Below are positions 48,301 to 57,300 of a DNA stretch of 64,000 bases, in pieces. The notes under the pieces are model-generated. The model saw only the letters and a program-made list of their open reading frames with translations, had not been told where the DNA came from and did no database searches. Source of the stretch: Tubulanus polymorphus (Eukaryota > Nemertea > Palaeonemertea > Tubulaniformes > Tubulanidae). The DNA is taken from positions 19,560,001 to 19,624,000 of the forward strand of contig NC_134025.1 in NCBI RefSeq assembly GCF_964204645.1. Reading direction: 5' to 3'. The position numbers and the translations under genes were made by a program. Each line of letters opens with the position of its first letter. Position 1 is the stretch's first letter.

Positions 48301-51300
48301 CCTCCCTTTCTCACAGATAAGATTCTCTGTAATGTATGTCCATGTAATGTGAAACAGGCTATATTGTATGGATGACTGATTGTGTGCTGCATGCAACTAA
48401 CATAAAACTCTTGTTGCACAAATGAGATAATATGAACCATGCACAACCCTATATTTCCTGATAATCAATGAATTAAAAAATTGAATGATAATCTATATAC
48501 AGAGCATTTCATAAAAAAACCAGACCCTCAGAGAATGCTCCATAACTCTGGTCGAAGTGGATGTAAGAAGCAAATTTTCTCGGGAAATTGCAGATTGGGG
48601 TATTGGGTTGCTGCCCACAGAAAAGAATAAGTGTATGACAAACCACTAGGGAGAAACAGAGCGTGAGTGAACACTAACAAATTTTGCTTGCGCATAGCTG
48701 ACAACTAGTGATTGAAAGAATCAACAGGATACAGGTCTTATTAATTCTTTGCGTATTTTGCTTTGAACATGACAAAAATTATAAGACTGTTCAGTTATTG
48801 GGTTTCCATAATTACATAATATTGATGTGTGTATATTATAAATACATACGTACGTACATACGTACATACATACATACATACATACATACGGATCCAAAAT
48901 GTCGACTGCCCGTAAATGTATTTTTTATATTTGAATAAAATAAATTATAACTATTGAAAAATCTTTCTACCGAGAAAAATATCTGCTCCTTCAAGGATTC
49001 GAACCCGCTTTTAATTGTTTGTTTGAAGATTTCAACAACCAATCAGAATCTTCGATACATTTGTTATAAATCAAACATGGCTTCCGCATCAAACTGATAT
49101 TAATTTTTGCTAGATTCCGGTCCCGAGAATTTCTCAGATGCACGGAAATTGCCTCAAATTTAGAAAATTTTCGAAGCATGGCTTCGCGCCTACGGCGCTC
49201 GAGGGGACAGAATGAGGCCAAATTGATTTCTGATATTTTTGGTAACTACTGTTGGGATCCCTGATCAAGGAAATGCACTGTTAAGGATATCTTGGGAAGA
49301 TAAAGTCTGAGTAACCAGCTGAAACCTACCGGTAAGTAACTACATTGCCAGAATGTTTTGAGTTCATATGAATGAGTTCATAATGCACAATTTGTTATAT
49401 AAGCCGCGATCATATGGAGACTATTTGGCCCAGGCCAAATTGGCACTGATCAGGCTCGGGCCAAATTTGGCCTGTGCCTAATTAGAGAGCGAGTTCATAT
49501 GCAAATCATTGACTCGATACTAAACAATGCTCAAACAAAGCGAAGTGGATCATTTCCGGTGGCAGTTGCAATTCAGTTTAGAATTAGGCTCGGGCCTGGT
49601 CCGACGTTTTTGGTTGGGCCAAATTTGACTTGGGGCCCATTTGGCACCCGTGTGAACAGTTGTTCCGGGCCAAATTTGGCACTGGCCAAAAATGCTCGTG
49701 TGATTGCGGCTATAATATCAATTATGTATCCTGTTGATTCTGTTTTCAATCGCTTGTGCTCAGCTTTGTGTAAGTAGAAATTAAGCCGAGTTTAGTCACG
49801 CTCTGATTCTCCCTATTTGTTCGTCCATTATCGATATTTTTTGTGGATAGCTTTCACTGCAATCTCATTAAATTTTGGCTTTATATGCAGTGGAACCTTG
49901 GTACAGCGAACTTCACAGGACCAGAAATGATGTTTGTTATAACCGATAGTTCATTATATCCAGTATGAAATTAATTGAATTTTCTTACTCTGGACGAAAT
50001 TCTATATTTGTAATATCCAATAAATCATATCCGAGTTCGTTGTAATGTTGTATTGTCTTCTACTCAACCAGTAGGCCATTTTCTGAGGGTCAGGTTTTTT
50101 ATGAAACACCCTTAGATAAACACATAAGATTTTTGTGACGAGATGACTTTCTTTTTTCCAAGAAATGAGTTAAGCTCACAAATTCAAAAGTCTATCTTCG
50201 GAATTTTCTGAATTGATTATATCTACGGTAAGATATCATTGCACTGTATAGTTTTGACTCGTAAAATAAGTACATGTATTTGCTCATTCACAGTAATCCT
50301 TGCGTTGTTGGTACTAATGCAATTGCATATTTTTTTTTCGCTGTTAACATTGGCACTGGTTGTGATATTTTTAGATTCAGTGTACTGAATCTATTAGTAT
50401 AAAACAGAGTGCTGAATTCGTGTTGACCGCTATCTCCTCCGAGTGTGAAATGATTCATTCTGCAAACTTTTTTGCCTGGTTCATATGTTCCACTCCAAAC
50501 TAAATGAAGTATGATTTTTTCGATGTAGATAAGGCAAATGAAGTTCATCACCTTAAATTTTAACTTAAGTTCACTGCGTCTTGATCTTGGCTAAATATGA
50601 TCCAGGCATTCACTTGGACCTTATGCCTAGGACAAGTTTCAATGAATTCAACAACAGAGTAGATATTTCTTTGTGTCTATTGAGACCTACCAAGATGATG
50701 GAAATATTCAGTCATCAAGTTGAGATATAAAAAAAAAGAAATCATTTTCATTGACTGCAGATGTCAAACACAGCAAACACAGACCAGCATGTGTACGAAA
50801 GTCAACCTGGTCTCCTAACTTGTCTCTTAATTCATGGACTGTTATAGATGAAGATGTTACCAAATATCATATGATTTCAAAATGGTGCTGTCAAATATTT
50901 TTAACACTGGTATTTACAGTCCTGAATGTCATATTACATATATTTGATTAGGGATTGCTGTTGCATGTGTAAATGCTTCACAGAATTGTTTGTCTAAAGT
51001 AGGCCTACATGGTGAACTGCAATTGTGAAGCCTAGAGGGCAATTCATAAAGTATGTACCTTAAAGGCTGGCTTCTGTCGACAAGCAAAGCGATGCCTACC
51101 GACGCAACTGGGTTTATCGCCGATTAGCGGCAACTAGCGGCCTACGAGAGACTGCCTGTTGCTGCTCTGTCGGTTCGACATAAGCTGGCTTGCGACGGCA
51201 ACCCGACACCTACCGACTCGTCGCAAGCCGTATCCGGCTAGTTGCCCACGTTCTACCCAGGCCTACGGTAGGCTGTCCGCCTTCTATCGATCGCAACCGA

Positions 51301-54300
51301 CATAAGCTCATCTGCGACGGAACTGAGCGTAGGGGCTCCAGCCAATTAGAGACCGAATATACATAATACAAATTATGACCGCTAGTTAGCGTCATTCGTA
51401 ATTAGTCATAAACTTCAAATTCAAGTAGTTCAAAACATAAACCCTTCAGCATGGCAGATGACTGGACCGAAAATCTAGAAATGAAATTGGTAGAATTATG
51501 GTGTGAGTGGCCATCTTTATGTGATGTCGCTAGCACATTGTATTCAAAACAGAATCAGAAAGATAAAAGATCTTAAAGAAATAGCTTTTCTAATAGAAAT
51601 ATATTCCCAAATAATTTAAAATAATTCAAACTTATTCTCAAAATGCTTATCACGTGACCATCTGAGCCGTTGCAGTTGCCAGTTATGGTAAACGACATAA
51701 GCAGGGAAGCAACTGGGAGGATTTCGTATCCCGCTAGTCGGCCTCAGTTGCTGCGAATCGGAGCGCAGTCGACATATGCCTGGCTGCGATCGCGGTTGCT
51801 CTCAGTAGCCTTAAGAATATATAATAAGAATATCTACAGAAGAAATCAGCTAGTATCCCTAAACGATATATCGGCTAGAGAGGAACTCTGGAGAACTCGA
51901 GGAGCTACTTTCTACAACGCAATGGATTTACACCTGGATCGGAGAGGTGGATGTCTATATTTTCATACAAGTGCCCACCCGGATCATTCGAGTTTGTGTT
52001 CGATATGTTGACGTTGTCAACGGCTAACATGTTGAGGCATTATTATTGGTTTCATAAATCCGATCAGAAAGAAGGGAGTCTTTTCTTTGATTGGGTTCAA
52101 TATGAAATTTTAATGTTATAAGAATTATAAATGAGACGTTAAGATGAGGTTATGAAATGAAATCATATTTAACATCTGTCCGTTTTCAACAGAAAAGTTC
52201 CCCGTTCACAATGAAAAAATGCCCTTCCGGAATTAAATTCAAAAAAGCTTGGCAAAAAATTGAAGAACTTAACTCTTCAGTTGGCGTCGTCACGCCTCAC
52301 GTGACAGCGTAAACAAAGAAACTGGGTCGTGGCCACGCCTCAAGTGACGGTTCCTATTACCCCCGATAGATGGCAAACTAGTCGAGTCTGGCTGCTTACA
52401 CTGAGTCAGCATGCTCTATAGAGAGCTCACAAGCGATTGTATATACTCTACACACACAGGCAGTATGTACTGGTTGTCGGCGACTTTTTTTGGTTGCGTG
52501 ACCTCAACTTGACCTCAGGTTTTGGGGGGTCCTACCTTGCACCCGTAGGTCCAAACTTTTTATAACTAACATTTTCTGGTAGAGATACCTATTAGCTTCA
52601 TAACAGATATTGGTTTTAGGAGGGTCTCTACACTGGAAATGTATCGACCTTTACATTGAAATATGAAGAAAAAATTAATTCCCCCAGATTGAATGGATAA
52701 TGAAGAAATATATCCCCTGGGATGCCCAAAGTACCAAAAAATTTGCTGAAAATTATATACCTTTGGGACTAGCCTAAATATGGTGCAAATAGTTTATCCC
52801 TATCAAAAATTTTGGTAACCAAGGGTGATGACCTACTTTTCTGAGCTGTCCCATATATGGAACACCGGGCATTTATGACTTGTACTAATACTTAACTTGA
52901 TTCAACAAAGAACACTAATTAGGCCACTAATGTATGCTATAATATCAATCAACTTTTATTCTTATTCCACTATTGTATAATAACTACAAATGGCTATAAA
53001 TGAACTCCTCGGCTAACCTCGGACATCGCTCAATTTACAGTTATTTTATATGATATGCTCTATAACAGTTACGGTTTTCAGTAAAACAAAGGAGAACTTC
53101 ACATTTCTCACATCTGGTGTCCGTTTTAGAACTACAAACTACGCAACGGGCCCTTTTATCTGCCTTCACAGGCCAATGAGCAACCTGATCATATCGGCTG
53201 TCAACGTCTGGCAAAACGCGTATCATTTTTGGAGGAACATATTGTGATGGTGAACCTGCTGCATCCGATGGCCGTCCCCTTCTCTTTGCCATGCCACATG
53301 TAACTAATGCTTTTGCTACCTGAGTTTGAAATACGCGGAGTTTTATTTTACTGGGCGTACCAAGGAGATTTGCATCGCGCTTATAAAGTAGCCATGCATT
53401 GATACAAGCTATACTAACATAATTCCAAAACAATATGGTATACCATCGTTTCGTTCTCATACGAAATTTACATTTAGCCAAATATGCGTCTAGCATATCT
53501 ACACCACCCATGTGGTTATTATACTCTTTTACCATGAATGGCCGACTGATCTCCTTATAGGCTTTGGCAGTCTTATCCCATCGTTTACATTTGTCTAACG
53601 GTTCAGGTCCTACATACGTTGACATCAAAGTTACCGCCTTTGTGTCCTTCCAGCGACAGCATACTACATTTTCTTTGTTCTCTACATAATAATCATATTC
53701 ACCTCTGGTTTTCAGCTGATTATCGGTTTTGAGTGGACAACCACTAACACGATTTGCCCTAACTGTACCAACATAATAAATTCCGCGTTGTACCAACTTC
53801 AACAAAAGTTGTAATGAGGTGAACAGGTTATCAGCAAAAACTATATAACCACAGTTATCGGCAAGGGATTGGCATAGTTTGAAGACAATATGAGTTCCAA
53901 GAGAATCAACCCGTTGTTCGGCACTATTTTTTCCTTGATACATCTCGAAATCATGTAAAAAGCCATCGCTACCGCACCTGGCCCACATTTTGAACCCCCA
54001 CGGATGAGGTTTTCCTCGGATATATTGACGAATTCCACTAAACTTCCCTTTATAGCTGATCATTTGCTCGTCAACGCACTGGTACTGTTCTGGAGTCACG
54101 AGAAGACATTGTTGTCGAAATTTATCAATAAATGGCTGCAACTTCCACACTTTATTTTTCTTCATATCATCCGTTACAGCTTCATTATTGACAAAGTGTA
54201 AATACCGCTGCAAGGTCTCGAACCTATTTCGCGGCATCACATCTGCGATAAACGGGATGCGAAGATTCACTTCCCAATACATGCGAACAGATCTCAACTG

Positions 54301-57300
54301 TATTAGACCCATTCTCAAATAAATTCCTAGGAATAGTTCAATCTCTTTGTAGTTTGTATTTACCGATTTATCTGGGCCTAATACTTGTGCACTATATAAA
54401 TTTGTATTTTCCACAATCAAATCTAACATGTCCCTCGTTATGAACTGGCTAAAATACCACAACGGCGTCTCAAGTTCAACCCCACGGCATATAGGTTCAA
54501 CGGCTGGGCCAGTAAAGTTTATAACTGGAGGTGTGAATTTTTTTTTTACCCACTTACAATCAGTTTTTGTACGGCTCACTACCTGACTCACACCAGCTAA
54601 TTGAGCAAGCGGAACATCGTCATCGCTTTCGCCATCGGCATCCTCATCACCATCGTCGCTATCAATATCAGATTCCCCTGCATTTCCGTCATAATCATCA
54701 TCGCTGCCCCAGCCATCATCATCATCAGATTCAGGGTCATTGCCAAAATCACTATCGTCGTCATCAATTACATCCAGAACTTGAACCAAACTGAATGCTT
54801 TTTATTTTGTCTAGACATGGTTTTTCATGATGAGACTCAAGTATTCACCAAATCACTAAAAATACAGAAAAGAATCAAAACATTAGCCATGAGGGCATAA
54901 AAAGGCTAAATCATAGTGCTGCAGTCCATACAAACCCAAAAAGTTCCATACAAAAAATCTTATCAATCATGCTGACACCAAACATTTCTGCCCGGTGTTC
55001 CACGGGTGGGACACCACTAAAACATCGGCTTTACACACTTCACTTTATCAGCTACACCCGATAACAATGACTCTAATTATTCTTTATTATTTGTTTTAGT
55101 AAAATAACATTACAAAAGTGGTCTAATTACCTGATTCCATGCGAAATTTTCACGATAATTTTGATTCGAATTTGCGTCATCCCAATTTCATGGGCGTGGC
55201 CATGTCGAATGCACTGCACAGACGGAAGATGTCGCAACCAGCTTCTGTTCGTGTGCCGCGGGTGGGACACCGGGCAGAAGCTGGTAGCAAAATATTATAA
55301 TTCGATCAAATCTTCACACAATTTTTTTTAAAGGGGGGTTGAAGGGGGTGTTCCATATATGGGACGGTGGGCGTCCCAGGGAAATTGTATTTCAAGATCG
55401 ATTTCTATGAAATCTTTAGTTGATTTGGTGTTTGGGAGGAATTTTTATTTGCTCTACAGAAAATTCATCCTTGACAATTGCGCAAGGTTCGCGAAAAAAA
55501 TGGTTTTACCAAATCGGGTGTATGACCTTGATATGCTAATTAGCCATGTGCCCGAATTGCAAATTCAATCAAATTTTATTCTGCCAAAAAAATGTTAAAT
55601 ACAATTCGCTTTCCGAGAGTTAATTGTATGCTGCATGGAACAAAGTTGTTTTGAGATGGGTCTTGAAGCTATTGAGGTCGAGAGATAACCATCTAGATAG
55701 TTCGTGAGAGTTCCAAAGTTTTGAAGAGGCTTCAAGGTAATGTCTTGATATTTGGTTTATACGTGTATCTACCCTAGACACATCTTCAGGCCAAAAACTG
55801 GCCCTGTCAGATTCAAGATGGCCGACTGGCAGCCATTGTTGTTCGCCAAAATCAGCACTTTTTACACATTTTTGAAGTTTTCGAGGGAAATTTTGAAGAC
55901 ACTTTTATCAATAACCTTGATCATTCGTATATATTTGTTTCCCCCGAGGGCCCATCGGCATGAGAAAAATTGGGTCGATCGGACTCAAGATGGCCGTACT
56001 GTGACCTTTTTTGTTCCCAAAATGTCAATTTTGGCCTGAATTCTGAGTACTGTAGCTTTCTAATGGTGTGCCATGTTTCATTGCAATTTGTAATGGGTAT
56101 TCTTTGGAAATGGATCTTTTATATCCGAGAGGGTATTTTTGACCAGGCAATTATGACGCACTTGGCGGCCATCTTGGAGTCATCAGTACTCATTCGTAGG
56201 TGGAAAAAAGTTTTTCCACATCATAATTGATACTTAAGCATATTTTGCAACTATAATCAATTGGAAAGTTGTAGCTCATGTTCTATGATCGAGGTGAGTT
56301 TCAAGCTCATTGGTTTTTGTTTATGGCCACCAGGGGGCGTTGAACAATACAATAACTTAGTATTTCTATATTACATTCGTACCTATGCATATTTTGCTAC
56401 CACAATCAATTGGAAAGATGTAGCTCATGACATGGTCTATGATCTTGGTGAGTTTCAAGCTCATTGGTTTTTGTATATGGCCACCAGGGGCGTTGAACAA
56501 TACAATAACTTAGTATTTCTATATTACATTCATTCCTGCTGTCTGTGTTAACACACGATTTTACTATGTAAATGATATTGAGCAGGGAGTGTATATTGAT
56601 AAATATAACCCACAGATTACATCATTTATAAAAAGCAAATCTGACAGGCTGGCCATTGTGCCCCTTGGGGCTCTTGTTAATAATAGTACTTTAAACGTTT
56701 CAAGGGGCTTTAGTTATTTTGCAATAAAGTTGTCAAGTGTCAAGTACCATATTGTACCAGGTATCAAAAGCATGAGCTGTTCTGCTAGTTTTAAGTTGTT
56801 ATATGTCATTTTCTCCCTGGATCCATTGAATTAATGAACATTATTTTGTTAAATCTTAGACTCCCAGCCGTCTAAGAAATTCTTTGAAAGTTGACGCTGG
56901 CCAAACTTAGTCAATTTTAAGAATATTTTTCTCGTTTGCTCTTTTTAATATCGCTGCCATTGTAGACATTTTCTTGTCCACCAGTCAACAGGTATGCAAT
57001 AGCTTAAAACTCATCTGAGTGTCATATAAGCTGGTGCCCTAAAATACCATCCATCAGTGCTGTTGGATCCGCTGTTTGGCAGCTGGTTTGAATGTCATTT
57101 GACCATTTTTAATTTTTAGCCCACTTGGGACTTTCATCCCAGCGGGCTATTGCGTTCACTTTTCGTCCGTGGTCCGTCCGTTCGTCCGTCCTTCCATAGA
57201 CGGAATCCAGTTATTTTGGGAAGTTTTGAAGACGCTTCAATGTAATGTCTTGATATTTGGGTTGCACATGTATCTACCCTGGACACATCTTCAGCCCAAA

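Larger units (their letters stand above)
48503..50110. mobile_element. 1.6-kb element with about 33-bp inverted ends
   Basis: GCATTTCATAAAAAAACCAG followed by ACCCTCAGAGAATG at 48503-48537; reversed right end (50110-50077) GTGTTTCATAAAAAACCTGA then CCCTCAGAAAATG. No transposase frame inside. Contains a nested MITE, a microsatellite and a CAGTGGAACC-type fragment. Confidence 0.55.

Noticed and set aside
48985-49015. tRNA gene or SINE
   Set aside because: GGATTCGAACCCGC is B-box-like, but nothing else fits.
48836-49042. 68-codon minus-strand frame
   Set aside because: Its C-terminal part is translated from the tetranucleotide microsatellite.
51670-52011. 113-codon frame
   Set aside because: Its first part runs through the Harbinger-like end region; the rest matches no family I know and has no splice or start support.
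53050-54900. Plus-strand frames opposite the piggyBac transposase
   Set aside because: They are antisense shadows of the acidic and core regions; the minus strand has the catalytic motifs.
52840-55370. TTAA target duplication for the intact piggyBac element
   Set aside because: Neither side of the 18-bp inverted repeats has TTAA; not claimed.
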